This document shows, piece by piece, positions 26,222-36,800 of a stretch of DNA of 64,000 nt. Below the pieces are notes generated by a model. That model was not told where the DNA came from. It did not search any database and saw nothing but the letters and a program-made list of their open reading frames with translations. Source of the DNA: Poritiphilus sp965212595 (lineage in GTDB: Bacteria; Bacteroidota; Bacteroidia; Flavobacteriales; Flavobacteriaceae); contig CBDBVE010000014.1 in the NCBI GenBank assembly GCA_965212595.1, positions 186,001 to 250,000 on the forward strand. The letters are read 5' to 3'. Position 1 is the first letter of the stretch; each line of letters opens with the position of its first letter. The translations under genes and the position numbers were made by a program.

Positions 26222-26551
26222 TTATAATGAGAAACTTTCACCACATCCGCAGGTTCGCTGCGCATTGGGGTTATTAAATACGAATCCCTTGCCATTAAGA
26301 CCTCCGGAATATTCTAGTGTTGTGCCTATCAAATACAAGAAACTCTTCTTATCAACAATGATACGGACCGCATTATCTTCGAATACCTTATCAGAATCAT
26401 CTGCCCTATCATCAAATTTCAGGTCGTAAGAAAGGCCACTACAGCCACCGCTCTTTACACCCACCCGAACATAATCTTTTGAAGCATTAAAACCTTCTTC
26501 CTGCATGAGCATTACCACCCTCTGTTTAGCACTATCAGATACTTTGATCAT
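26222..26551 (-). CDS. sufA: HesB/IscA-type Fe-S carrier (SufA)
   Basis: 109 residues. The three conserved cysteines are visible: 'KSGGCSGLSY' (~35) and C-terminal 'RTCGCGESFSL'. A-type carriers accept a cluster from SufBCD and deliver it to targets. It is the first gene of the operon, 4 bp before sufB, with a near-consensus promoter upstream. The naming as SufA rather than IscA rests on position. Confidence 0.9.
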   Translation of the reverse strand: MIKVSDSAKQRVVMLMQEEGFNASKDYVRVGVKSGGCSGLSYDLKFDDRADDSDKVFEDNAVRIIVDKKSFLYLIGTTLEYSGGLNGKGFVFNNPNAQRTCGCGESFSL

Positions 26552-26579
26552 CTTAATTGGATTTATTCTAAATAGTTTA

Positions 26580-26609
26580 CAAATATACGGTATAAGTAGG
26601 GTTTTACAA
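26580..26609 (-). promoter_or_regulatory. SUF operon promoter
   Basis: On the minus strand TTG (26609-26607), 19 bp, TATATTTG (26587-26580): an exact match to the Bacteroidota promoter TTG-N19-TAnnTTTG. It sits 29 bp before the sufA ATG. Confidence 0.8.
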
Positions 26610-26655
26610 CAATTCCTAACATTTATATAACGAATATCGCAATAGCCGTTATCTA

Positions 26656-27726
26656 TCAGTTTTGAAAGTCGGGATTTTGAATAAAATCCGGATCCGACAG
26701 CGAAAGGAGGAAGGCTTTGAGATCTGCCTTATCCTGGTCTGAGAGTTGAACCCCACCTTCAATCACTTTTTTCATCAAAGGGTCTATTGTGGGAGAGTTT
26801 CTTAACCCTTCGCTGTAATGATTTATTACCTCATCAAGGGTAGCAAACCTGCCATCATGCATATAGGGGGCAGTATAGGCCAAATTGCGTAATGACGGGG
26901 TTTTAAATTTGCCATTGTCGCCGGGGTCCCCAGTTATGGCTCCTAAGCCGAGGTCTTCAAAAGTTTCGTCAAGGCCATTGTTACGAAAAATGTTGTCCGT
27001 CCAAAGCGGGTTGTTGGGGTTCCCGTGGCAATGAAAACAGTCCCCCTTGGTCTCCATCATAAAAACAGCAACACCTCTGCTTTCTTCCTCGGTCAATGTG
27101 ATTTCTCCCCTCAGAGATCGGTCGAATCTTGAATTATCAGATATCAAAGTACGCTCAAACTGCGCTATGGCCATTGCAACCCTGACAGAATCAATCCCAT
27201 CAGTACCAAAAGCTCTACGAAACAATTCGGGATACTCCTGACTTTGCTTCAAGGCAGATACGGCATTTGCCCAGGTGCTCCCCATTTCATTGGGGTTGGT
27301 TACCGGTTCAAATGCCTGGTCTTCCAGGCTGGTAGCAGATCCATCCCAAAAAAAACGCTCATCATAGTGCCAGGCAAGATTAAAAAGCGGCATGGAATTC
27401 CTGCTACCCAGGGCGTCATCTATCCCGCGGCTAAATTGCAGATCATCTGTAAAAGAAGCCTGTGGATTATGGCAACTCGCACATGATATGGTATTGTTAG
27501 CTGAAAGAATAGGATCAAAAAATAGTTTTTTTCCCAGAGCCACACCCTCTTCGGTTAATGGGTTGTTTGCAGGAATTACCGGGGCCAGAATACTCTCTTC
27601 AAAAAAAGAGGGAATTTCCAGAGAAATAGGGGTAGGAGTAAACACTTCAGGCTCTTCATTATCATCACCGGAACAGGCAGCCAGTAATAGAAAGATGATC
27701 GAGTATGTTCTAAAGTATGCTTGCAT
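26656..27726 (-). CDS. Di-haem cytochrome c peroxidase family protein (MauG/MbnH-like)
   Basis: 356 residues. Lipoprotein signal (LLLAAC, then SGDDNEEP). Two haem c motifs: CASCH (~80) and CFHCH (~232). The segment 'RFFWDGSATSLEDQAFEPVTNPNEMG' is typical of the CcpA/MauG superfamily. The start codon overlaps the stop of the MbnP-like gene by one base, so the two are coupled. By analogy with MbnH it may oxidise a residue in the MbnP-like partner rather than act as a peroxidase. That function is inferred from context. Confidence 0.85.
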   Translation of the reverse strand: MQAYFRTYSIIFLLLAACSGDDNEEPEVFTPTPISLEIPSFFEESILAPVIPANNPLTEEGVALGKKLFFDPILSANNTISCASCHNPQASFTDDLQFSRGIDDALGSRNSMPLFNLAWHYDERFFWDGSATSLEDQAFEPVTNPNEMGSTWANAVSALKQSQEYPELFRRAFGTDGIDSVRVAMAIAQFERTLISDNSRFDRSLRGEITLTEEESRGVAVFMMETKGDCFHCHGNPNNPLWTDNIFRNNGLDETFEDLGLGAITGDPGDNGKFKTPSLRNLAYTAPYMHDGRFATLDEVINHYSEGLRNSPTIDPLMKKVIEGGVQLSDQDKADLKAFLLSLSDPDFIQNPDFQN

Positions 27727-28499
27727 TAATTTGTATTGGCTCCCAAACTGAAAGCGTTTCTGCCGTTCTCGGAAATGATGATTTGAGCGTTAAAATTGGG
27801 CATCAACATAGAATGCAAAGCATTTAAGTCCCATAAATTAGGGTTTTTGAACCATTCTGCTACATTCATTTGAATTTCAAACTCTGAATTCTCATCTACG
27901 ACCACAGAACCTAAATCTACTTCAAAAAAAGTATCCTGAAATACAGGTGTAGCTCTTGAAATATCCACGGCCCTAATCGCGTGGTATTGATATCCTGTTT
28001 CGGTTGTTGTATTGTCAACGAACTTCCCTTCAAGCTGCATATAGTGATAGCCGCCGCCAAGCATTTCCGGGACATTCCAAAGCACCGTGTTTAAGTCGGC
28101 ATATGCCCCATCTTGATTATCTGCATTGTCAAACCCAAAAGTAAAGGAAAGACTGGTATATTCTCCTTTCGGAATTGCCTCTGAAAGTGTAAAGGAAAGG
28201 CCAGTGTCATTGGTCACATCAACCAGCAGGTATCCATTAATTTCAATACTCTCTCCGTTTAACCTCTTAAAAACGATATCCGAAATAAGGTACCTCAGCC
28301 GTTCAATACTTATTTCTTCTCCATTTGCCGTAGTATAGTTGATTGCGTTGAAGTCTGTATTGGTAATTTCGGAATCGTCCCAATGATGCGAAAACCTAAA
28401 GTTTACGTTTACTTCTTCGGTGGCGTTTGTTTCCTCATCGGTACTGCAAGAGAAAGCAATAAACGTTAATAAAATCCCTAATACGTTTTTCTTTTTCAT
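27726..28499 (-). CDS. MbnP-like copper-binding lipoprotein
   Basis: 257 residues. Signal peptide with lipobox AFSC (STDEETNATEE follows). 'VNVNFRFSHHWDD', 'EISIERLRYLISDIVF' and the closing 'NAQIIISENGRNAF' match the MbnP-like family, named after the methanobactin-operon copper protein. Several Trp residues (HHWDD, VLWNVPEM, EWFKNPNLWDL) are present, of interest because MbnH modifies a Trp in MbnP. It lies 4 bp after the preceding lipoprotein gene. Confidence 0.82.
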   Translation of the reverse strand: MKKKNVLGILLTFIAFSCSTDEETNATEEVNVNFRFSHHWDDSEITNTDFNAINYTTANGEEISIERLRYLISDIVFKRLNGESIEINGYLLVDVTNDTGLSFTLSEAIPKGEYTSLSFTFGFDNADNQDGAYADLNTVLWNVPEMLGGGYHYMQLEGKFVDNTTTETGYQYHAIRAVDISRATPVFQDTFFEVDLGSVVVDENSEFEIQMNVAEWFKNPNLWDLNALHSMLMPNFNAQIIISENGRNAFSLGANTN

Positions 28500-28503
28500 A
28501 AAC

Positions 28504-29856
28504 TCATTCTTTTAGTTCAATTATCATCATATCCGTAAATCCCTTGTTTTCAGTGACTTCTTTATCTGAGCTGGCCGATTCTCCAACAGCTATAATCCTT
28601 CCATCTGCAAGTTGGGTTATTCCATGAGCAAAATCTATCTCGGAGCCACCCACTGATCTCTGCCAAAGGAGTTCTCCACCATCGTTAATCTTTAGTATCC
28701 AGGCGTCATTTTGACCTTGATTTAGTTCAAGATTGCCATCTGAGCTGCGCGAGCTACCCGCGATAAGGTAACCTCCATTGATAGATTTGGTTACAGCCCT
28801 CCCGGCTTCAAAACTGGTGCCACCATAGGTATTTTCTGAAAGCATATCACCGTCTTCAGACATTCTAAGCACCCAGACATCGGCTCCACCATGGTTGAAA
28901 GCAATATCGCCATCGCTGCTCCGGGTTTCTCCAACAATAAGATAATTGCCATCTGAGGTTACGATAATTTCATGGGCTTCGTCAACCTCAGAACCACCAA
29001 AGTTTTTTTCCCAAATAATTTGCCCTGTTGCTGATATTTTCACTATCCAAAAATCGTAACTCCCTTTATTGTCGCTAATATCCACATCAATGCTATCAGA
29101 AGAACCTACAATGATAAACTCACCATTTGACGCTTCTACTGCATCAAAAGCGGTATCTGTAAAAGTTCCACCAAAAAAATTGCTCCATTCCAGGTGGCCC
29201 TCCTGATTAATTTTTATTGCCCAGTAGTCGCCACCCGCATGCCTCCTGGCACTTAAAGCGCCTGCTCCCCCCGAAGCGGTAACATCAAGAAGCCCTACTA
29301 TTAAAAACCCTGAGTCTGAAGTGGCAATTAATGAAATGCCTTCATCCCGTCCAGAAAATCCAAAAGATTTTTGCCAGATCAAACCTCCCGAGGCATCGGT
29401 CTTTGCAATCCAGTGATCTTGCGCCCCGGCATTTTCACTGACATCACCGTCTAAACTTTGACTATATCCCAAAATCACAAATCCTCCATCTTGCGCCTGG
29501 ATCAGACTATTACCCCGATCATCCCCTGAACCTCCATAGGTCTCATTCCACTGCAGAGACCCTGTGGCATCAAATTTCAAGAGCCAATAATCAAAGCTCG
29601 TATTTTGCTTGTTCAGCACATCTCCATCATCGCTTTGGGTATGGCCGAGCACCGCAAAGCCCCCATCTGTGGTTGCTATTACGGCTTTCGCATTATCGTT
29701 TAAACTGCCTCCAAAAGTTTGGGCGTTTACCTCTACGTCAGCTGATGAGTTTGAGTCTTCGCTTTTAGAGCAACTATAAAATGACAGGAATAGCACATAT
29801 AAAAGTAGTTGCGCTAGAAAAAGGTTTCTGCAAGTAGTAAGGTGGGGTGTTTTCAT
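28504..29856 (-). CDS. Lipoprotein with ~50-residue beta-propeller-like repeats
   Basis: About 450 residues from the ATG at 29856. Lipobox FYSC (SKSEDSNSS follows). It holds at least seven repeats of the form GG-(S)-x-D-x-x-x-x-x-x-x-x-DGGF/Y-x-x-x-G-x-(T/S)-x-S-x-DGDV-x-x-x-x-G-x-x-D-x-W-(I/L)-x-K, suggesting a beta-propeller. It is second gene of the four-gene operon ending in the MbnP/MbnH pair. The binding partner is unknown. Confidence 0.8.
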   Translation of the reverse strand: MKTPHLTTCRNLFLAQLLLYVLFLSFYSCSKSEDSNSSADVEVNAQTFGGSLNDNAKAVIATTDGGFAVLGHTQSDDGDVLNKQNTSFDYWLLKFDATGSLQWNETYGGSGDDRGNSLIQAQDGGFVILGYSQSLDGDVSENAGAQDHWIAKTDASGGLIWQKSFGFSGRDEGISLIATSDSGFLIVGLLDVTASGGAGALSARRHAGGDYWAIKINQEGHLEWSNFFGGTFTDTAFDAVEASNGEFIIVGSSDSIDVDISDNKGSYDFWIVKISATGQIIWEKNFGGSEVDEAHEIIVTSDGNYLIVGETRSSDGDIAFNHGGADVWVLRMSEDGDMLSENTYGGTSFEAGRAVTKSINGGYLIAGSSRSSDGNLELNQGQNDAWILKINDGGELLWQRSVGGSEIDFAHGITQLADGRIIAVGESASSDKEVTENKGFTDMMIIELKE

Positions 29857-29895
29857 GGCCTGAACTTCCAAATTGGGTTCCAGAATTATTGATCG

Positions 29896-31176
29896 CTAAT
29901 TGCTTGCCTGGATTACAAAGAGTCCTCTGTTTATATCTCCCACAACAATCTTGCCACTTGTAAAATAGGGGTATACACTCCAAACCCCGCTAAAATTAGG
30001 TGCGTCATTAGTTGAAAAAGTATCAAAATACCCCTCTTCAGAAATACTTTGCGAAGCGATCCCTGAGATATCAAGGACCCGGACACCAGCTGTATAATTG
30101 GCCAGAAAGTACTGATTACCCTTAACATAGCCGTTATGATCTATGGCCGTTGTTGGCCCGGTATAAGTCATGTGTAAAACTGGATCGTCAAGGTCGCTGA
30201 AATCAAATACCAGAGTTCTGGAATTAAATCCAAAACCTAGCTCATCCGTTTCATCTCCCAAAATAAAATAGCGATGATCATCTGTAAACCATCCCTGGTG
30301 TGTGTATCCTATATTGCTATATGTTATAGATTCAATAAGTGACGGATTATCTTTATCTGTGATATCTACAATAACAACTTCATTCTCATTGGCTCCTATA
30401 AAAATTTCACTGCCGGCATAGTCAGCATCCGGACCATTATAGGTGATTACCTGGGCATCATGGGTATAGCCGCTTGCTCCATAACCCCCCGCAGCCATGG
30501 GGTTCATAGGGTCTTGTATATTGACAAAATGCACTCCGCCGTTAAACGCATCATTTCGTGCAGTTCCTACCGCATAAGCATAGCCTGTATCCTCATTAAT
30601 AACAATATTATGGGAGTTACCAAAACCCGTATACCTGGTATCTGCGGAGAAGTCTGTAGGCGGGCTCGTAACATCTCGAAGCTTTGTAAGATCAAAAACC
30701 TGCATCCCATGCCCATCGGCCTCCGACCCAATAAACGCATAGTTCTCATAAACTTTTATATCCCGCCAGGAGCTCGAGGTCGTAGCTGTAGCCAATTTTC
30801 CTAAATAAACCAGGTTGTTATCATCAGAAATATCAACAAAGGCGGTGCCATTATTTAAACCTACTAAAGCGTATTCTTTTCCTGACATCGTGTCGGTCCA
30901 GCCCCAAATATCGTTCCCAGAATTGGCGTCAAAATTGTCTAGAGGTATCTGCCCTACTAGATCATAGCCGTCACAAGGATAGATATCTGCCATACCATTG
31001 TCGCAGGGGCTAAATCCGGTTGGATCTGTTGGGTTATCCATATCATCCATGGGGTCGTCATCATCTGTCATCATCATGTCGCCATCCCCATCCATGTCTG
31101 TAACGGGATCAGAATCATCACTGGAGCAGCTAATTAAGAACGAAAATGAAAGCAGTAGAAGGAATAGCTTTTTCAT
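29896..31176 (-). CDS. Choice-of-anchor B family lipoprotein (LVIVD-type repeats)
   Basis: 426 residues from the ATG at 31176 (MKKLFLLLLSFSFLISC lipobox); the frame to 31263 adds an unlikely leader. An acidic Asp/Met-rich stretch follows the Cys ('DMDGDGDMMMTDDDDPMDDMDNP'), then repeated 'YALVGLNNGTAFVDISD', 'NYAFIGSEADGHGMQVFDLTKL' and 'EIFIGANENEVVIVDITD', typical of LVIVD/propeller repeats in 'choice-of-anchor B' proteins. First gene of the MbnP/MbnH operon; the Met/Asp/His content would suit metal binding, which is inference. Confidence 0.82.
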   Translation of the reverse strand: MKKLFLLLLSFSFLISCSSDDSDPVTDMDGDGDMMMTDDDDPMDDMDNPTDPTGFSPCDNGMADIYPCDGYDLVGQIPLDNFDANSGNDIWGWTDTMSGKEYALVGLNNGTAFVDISDDNNLVYLGKLATATTSSSWRDIKVYENYAFIGSEADGHGMQVFDLTKLRDVTSPPTDFSADTRYTGFGNSHNIVINEDTGYAYAVGTARNDAFNGGVHFVNIQDPMNPMAAGGYGASGYTHDAQVITYNGPDADYAGSEIFIGANENEVVIVDITDKDNPSLIESITYSNIGYTHQGWFTDDHRYFILGDETDELGFGFNSRTLVFDFSDLDDPVLHMTYTGPTTAIDHNGYVKGNQYFLANYTAGVRVLDISGIASQSISEEGYFDTFSTNDAPNFSGVWSVYPYFTSGKIVVGDINRGLFVIQASN

Positions 31177-31329
31177 TGTAAAGTGGATTTTATTTTCATT
31201 GTGGGTAGCCACATTGAGCCGTAGCTTCTGAAGACTCCAACAAAGAGAGAAACCACTGCGCATTCATAGCATTTTTTAAGGGCACTTTTCTTTTTCTCTA
31301 TAAAGATACTGTTTATATTCTATCCTACT

Positions 31330-31337
31330 TATTTTTG
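31330..31337 (+). promoter_or_regulatory. Candidate -7 promoter element for thiL
   Basis: TATTTTTG fits TAnnTTTG but ends only 4 bp before the ATG, so a transcript would be nearly leaderless. No clear TTG box is seen at 19-21 bp. Confidence 0.3.
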
Positions 31338-31341
31338 CAAC

Positions 31342-32385
31342 ATGCTAGAAGATAAGACACCTCAGAAGACAGATTTGAGTTCGCTTGGCGAATTTGGCCT
31401 GATTAGGCATCTCACAAAGGGTTTTGAGCCTCAAAATCCATCTACCTTAAAAAGTATCGGAGATGATGCTGCAGTGCTACAGTTTGAAAAAAAGAAGGTT
31501 GTGATCTCCACTGATCTATTGATTGAAGGCGTTCATTTTGACCTGAGCTATACTCCTTTAAAGCACCTGGGGTACAAGGCGGTAGTTGTAAACCTCTCCG
31601 ACATCTATGCAATGAATGCGGAGGCCACCCAAATCACGGTTTCCATTGCCGTCTCAAACAGATTTCCGTTGGAAGCCCTGGAAGAGTTGTATTCGGGCAT
31701 TGCCCTCGCTTGTAAAATCTACAAAGTAGATCTTGTAGGAGGAGATACCACTTCCTCTAACAAAGGGATGCTACTTAGTGTTACCGCTATCGGCGAAGTA
31801 GAGGAAAACGCCGTGGTATCCAGAGACGGTGCCAAACCCAACGATCTTCTTGTAGTTTCCGGCGATCTGGGTGGTGCTTATATGGGATTGCAGGTTCTGG
31901 AGCGAGAAAAAGAAGTTTTCAAGGTAAACCCACAAAACCAACCTGATTTGTCTACCTACTCCTATATTATTGAGCGTCAATTGAAACCAGAAGCGCGCAA
32001 AGACGTGATTGACTTATTGAAGGATTTAAAGGTTCTGCCAACCGCTATGATAGATATAAGCGATGGGCTTTCTTCAGAAATTTTACATCTTAGCGACCAG
32101 AGCAAAGTGGGATGTAATTTGTACGAGGATAAAATTCCCTTAGACCCAACAGTTATTTCGGCTTGTGAAGAATTTAAGCTCGATAGTACGCTGGTTGCCC
32201 TTAGTGGCGGTGAGGATTATGAGCTTTTATTTACTATAGATCAGGACGATTTTTCCAAAATAAAAGGGAATCCTAGTCTGACGGTAATTGGGCATATGAC
32301 AGATAAAAAGGAAGGAGCTCACCTGATAACCCGTGGGGATACCAAATTAAAATTAGAAGCACAGGGCTGGAATGCGTTAATTTAG
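31342..32385 (+). CDS. thiL: Thiamine-phosphate kinase
   Basis: 347 residues. 'GEFGLIRHLTKG', 'SIGDDAAVLQ', 'VISTDLLIEGVHFDL', 'GGDTTSS' (metal and nucleotide binding), 'AMIDISDGLSSEILH' and 'SGGEDYELLFT' are the standard ThiL motifs. It makes thiamine diphosphate from thiamine phosphate using ATP. No thiamine riboswitch is visible upstream. Confidence 0.95.
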   Translation: MLEDKTPQKTDLSSLGEFGLIRHLTKGFEPQNPSTLKSIGDDAAVLQFEKKKVVISTDLLIEGVHFDLSYTPLKHLGYKAVVVNLSDIYAMNAEATQITVSIAVSNRFPLEALEELYSGIALACKIYKVDLVGGDTTSSNKGMLLSVTAIGEVEENAVVSRDGAKPNDLLVVSGDLGGAYMGLQVLEREKEVFKVNPQNQPDLSTYSYIIERQLKPEARKDVIDLLKDLKVLPTAMIDISDGLSSEILHLSDQSKVGCNLYEDKIPLDPTVISACEEFKLDSTLVALSGGEDYELLFTIDQDDFSKIKGNPSLTVIGHMTDKKEGAHLITRGDTKLKLEAQGWNALI

Positions 32386-32470
32386 GATTAATTCCTGTTA
32401 GCCCTTACAAGAATTAACAAAGTCAATTGCACTTTGTTGTACTTTTAATTTAATACAATAGTGATAGCTA

Positions 32471-33580
32471 ATGAACTTCTGGGAAATATTAATACTCTTC
32501 TTTTCCTTTCAGGCCCTCATACTGGCCATACTATTTGCATTTCGAAAAACGGGAGATAAAATAGCCAACCGGCTATTGGCCTTTTTTCTATTTCTATTCT
32601 CCTATAATCTCCTTTATAATGTACTCTATTGGAGTAGGTTTGATATGAAACTATTTGTGGCCATTTCTTATACCTATACCATACCTATTTCATTATATGG
32701 CCCTTTATTTCTATTTTATGCTAGGCGCGTAACAAAAGCTAAGGGGCTATCATTAAAAGACCTCATACATTTAGGGCCTTTATGTTTTGTGTTTTTCCAA
32801 TTTGGTGCTTTTTACATTCTTCCGCTTCAAAGCAAAATTGATGTGTTGACATCTGGGCAACACGGGGAGTACATCAGATTTGTTTCCTGGGGATATCCTT
32901 TTTTGGTGGCAATTTTGTTTGGTTACGGCCTTTTTACTTATTTGAAATTCGTAAGACACTACAAAAGCGATCCCGAACTCTCAATCTGGATTAAGACCAT
33001 TAGCGGCACCTTCTTATTGTACACTTTCGCACATGTCATATACTGCACCTCCATTACGCTGTCATGGAGTCTCCCGCAATTTGAATATGATTATTTCATA
33101 ACCTTGTTTATGATTCTGCTTATAGGCTCTGTATGCTATTTCGCTTTTGTACATGCTTCTGTCTTCAATGGAACTCCCATCAAAAAGGTTTTGCCTTTTG
33201 TTAAGTACGAAAAAACGGGGCTTTCTTCCGAATTCTCTCTTGAAATGAAAGAGCGGCTCATTGAACTTATGAACACAGAAAAACCCTTCCTGAATCCTGA
33301 TATTCGTTTAGATACGCTGGCCCAAATGCTGGATGTATCTAGACATCATGCTTCACAAATTATCAACGAACATTTTTCGGTAAACTTTTTCGACTTCATA
33401 AATCAATACCGGATCAGGGAAGCCGAGCAACTTTTAACCTCTGCCAAGTCTGAAAATAGCTCCATTACAGATATCGCCTACCAATCTGGGTTTAATAATA
33501 GGATCTCCTTCTACAAAGCATTCAAAAAAATCCTTGGGACCACTCCGTCAGAATACCGCAACCACAATCTGGTGTCTTAA
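32471..33580 (+). CDS. Membrane-anchored AraC-family transcriptional regulator
   Basis: 369 residues. The N-terminal ~230 residues hold about seven hydrophobic segments (starting MNFWEILILFFSFQALILAI). The C-terminal ~110 residues are an AraC HTH: 'LDTLAQMLDVSRHHASQIINEHFSVNFFDFINQYRIREAEQLL' then 'SITDIAYQSGFNNRISFYKAFKKILGTTPSEYR'. This layout is common next to nutrient-uptake loci in Bacteroidota. It precedes the SusC/SusD genes by 271 bp and is the likely regulator of that locus. Confidence 0.88.
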   Translation: MNFWEILILFFSFQALILAILFAFRKTGDKIANRLLAFFLFLFSYNLLYNVLYWSRFDMKLFVAISYTYTIPISLYGPLFLFYARRVTKAKGLSLKDLIHLGPLCFVFFQFGAFYILPLQSKIDVLTSGQHGEYIRFVSWGYPFLVAILFGYGLFTYLKFVRHYKSDPELSIWIKTISGTFLLYTFAHVIYCTSITLSWSLPQFEYDYFITLFMILLIGSVCYFAFVHASVFNGTPIKKVLPFVKYEKTGLSSEFSLEMKERLIELMNTEKPFLNPDIRLDTLAQMLDVSRHHASQIINEHFSVNFFDFINQYRIREAEQLLTSAKSENSSITDIAYQSGFNNRISFYKAFKKILGTTPSEYRNHNLVS

Positions 33581-33851
33581 TTAGCGCTGTAAATTTTTGT
33601 CGGCATCTATCGGGTTCCGGTTAAGGTTCGTAAGCATTTACAAGCTGCATGATATCATTCGCTTCTTTTACGCTGCAATTGTAAAGGTAAGGCAGTGAGG
33701 CGTCTTACTTCTAAAAGAACAAGTAGATTCCATTTAAACTTTGTTCTCATTTTTTGAAGTGATTTTTGAATTAGCAACCTTTCGTCCTTCCTGCCTGCCT
33801 TTCTCAATTGCTTAATAACTCAAGCAAATTTCTAACGAAAACTTTACATCT

Positions 33852-36800
33852 ATGAAGGTAAACAATTACTGGATGGTGTTGGTGTTGTTTTTTATGGGGA
33901 TCACCCAGGCACTGGCACAACGAACAATTACAGGTACGGTAACCGACCAGGCAGGGCTTCCCCTACCCGGGGTGAATGTCCTGGTTAAGGGGACCACTAC
34001 AGGGACTCAGACCGATTTTGATGGCAATTATGCCATTACTGCCGATACAGGGCAAACCCTGGTCTTCTCCTATCTGGGCCAGAAAACAGAAGAACGTGCC
34101 GTTGGCGCATCAGATACCGTGAATCTACAAATGGTAGAAGATGCCCAGGCCCTGGAAGAGGTGGTCGTCACCGCACAGGGAATCAGAAGAGAGCAGCGCT
34201 CTCTGGGCTATGCGGTAAGTAAGATTGACAACGAGGCTATCGAAAACCGCCCCGAAGGTGATTTGGGAAGGGTCTTAAGAGGCAAAGCAGCCGGGATCAA
34301 TATTACCGCTACCAACGGAGTATCTGGTTCGGGGACCAACATTATCATTCGTGGGTTTACCTCTATTACCGGTAGTAACCAACCCCTCTTTGTGATCAAC
34401 GGAGTACCCTTTGATGGTGGAGCTAACGAACAGAATACCTTTTTTGACGCGGTAACCGAATCTAGCCGATTTTTAGACCTGGATCCCAACACCATAGAAA
34501 GTGTAAACGTACTTAAAGGGCTAAGTGCCTCGGTACTTTACGGGGAACGCGGAAGAAACGGGGTGATCTTAATCACCACCAAAAATGGTAGTGCACAAGG
34601 GGTAAGTGGAAAAACAGAAGTCACTGTTTCGCAATCCATGTTCTTTAATGATCCCGTACTCCCTAAATACCAGAATGACTTTGGAGGCGGGTTTCACCAA
34701 AACTTCGGTTTCTTCTTTAGTAACTGGGGAGCTTCATTCAGAGCTGGTGACTTAAGTAATCAAGCCCTAAATAGTAACAGTTTATTTATCAGAAGAGAAG
34801 GAGGGTTAGCGCTACTTAGAAATCCATTGTCACAACTCAACGATCAAACTCTGGTAGCCGGTTTTGAAGACATTGCCAATTCTGAATATCCCTATGTCCC
34901 GTATAATAGCGTAGGACAATTTTTCAAAACAGGGTCTGTTGTAAGCACCTCTGTAGGGATTCGGGGAGGAAATGAAAATGCAAGTTTTTCGGCCAATTAC
35001 GGCTATCTGGAAGATAAGGGCTTTACTCCTGGTAATAGCTTGAGAAGAAACACATTGGGCATTGGTGGTAGAGCTACTTTATCTAATAAGATTACCGTAA
35101 ACGCAGCACTGAATTTTTCAAGAACAGACTATAAGACCCCACCTATTGCAGCTTCTGGCGGAAGTGGTGTAATTAGTAGTGGTAGTTCCGTCTTTGGGGA
35201 TGTCATGTATACCCCAAGAAGTGTGGATCTTTTTGGGCTGCCTTTCCAGGCGCTCGACGGAAGAAGTGTATACTACCGCTCAGGGAACGATATTCAAAAC
35301 CCTAGGTGGACAGTAGCAAATGCCAAGGTAACACAGAACACAGATCGTGTCTTTGGAAACTTCAACCTGTCTTACGGATTGACGGATTGGCTGAACCTAA
35401 CCTATAGGCTAGGGCTGGATACTTATACAGAATTCAATTCTTACGGCCAAAATCGCGGCGGTGTAGATGGAGATGTTACCGGAATCTTTAGAACCATTAC
35501 GGCTCGAAACACTGTTTGGGACCACAGTTTGATCTTTAATGCAGATAAGAACCTTTCAGAGGACCTCAATTTAAAGGTGATTCTTGGAGCAACTGCAAGG
35601 CGCGACCTTTATCAGCAGGACGGCGTTGAGAGCACCGGACAATTAGTGTTTGGGATTTTAGAGCACTTCAATTTTGTAAATAGCGCCACGGTCGGCAGTT
35701 TCTTTAGCGGAACTAACCTGGCATTCCAGTCGGAAGTAAACACCCTCGGGGTCTATGCCGATGCTACCTTAGGATACAAAGACTTTCTTTATGTCAATGG
35801 CGCCGTACGTACTGATTGGACCTCTACTTTAGAGCGAGATAACCTTAACATCGTATATCCAGGAGCCAGTATTTCGTTCGTACCTACCTCAGCTATTGAA
35901 GGTTTGGCATCCGATAAAGGACTTAACTATCTTAAGCTACGTCTGGGTTACGGAACCTCGGCAGGATTCCCTCCAGCCTATAGTACCAGAAACACTTTGG
36001 CCCTAAACGCCAGGTTGTTGGTAGATAATGCAGGAAATGTGCTTTCAGGAAATGCTGTGGCCAACCGCCTCGGGAATCCAAATCTGGAACCAGAAACAGT
36101 CACTGAGATCGAGGCTGGTATTGACAGTAAGTTCTTTAATAATGTCCTGGGTCTTAATGTAAGCGTCTTTAAAAGGGAAACAGATGATTTGATCACAGAT
36201 CAAAACCTGGACCCATCAACAGGCTTTACAGTAACCCGAATTAACGCCGGTAAGCTTGAAACTAAAGGAATTGAGGTTGACTTTGACATTACCCCGATCC
36301 GAGGTGAGAATTTCAGATGGAATATCAGCGGTAACTATTACGCAGATGAAAGTACGGTCTTAGAACTTCCAGAAGGAACAGAACAGATTGCACTCACCGG
36401 AGTAATAGCCGGAACCCCAGCGAACTATGCGGTAGAAGGCCAGCCCTTCGGTGTATTACTTGGTAGTACTGTGGTGAGAACCAATGGGCAGTTGACCGTA
36501 GACAGCAATGGAGATTACGTCGTGGGCCAAAGCACTACCGATATAATCGGAGATCCTAACCCGGATTGGACCGCAACCCTGAATAATCTAATAAGCTATA
36601 AGGGCTTCAACTTTAATATGAGCTGGCAGTACCGCCATGGGGGAGACATCTTTTCTCAGACGGCTGCAACACTTATTGGGCGTGGAGTAGTAGATGCTGA
36701 CGGAAAATTAAATAGCGAGAAAACTTTTATTCTTCCAGGGGTTAAACAATCTGATGGATCGCCAAATGATATCCAGTTGACTACCACCAGAATCTATTTT

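Noticed and set aside
31264..31341. Thiamine riboswitch upstream of thiL
   Set aside because: The gap is too short and lacks the conserved TPP-binding motifs.
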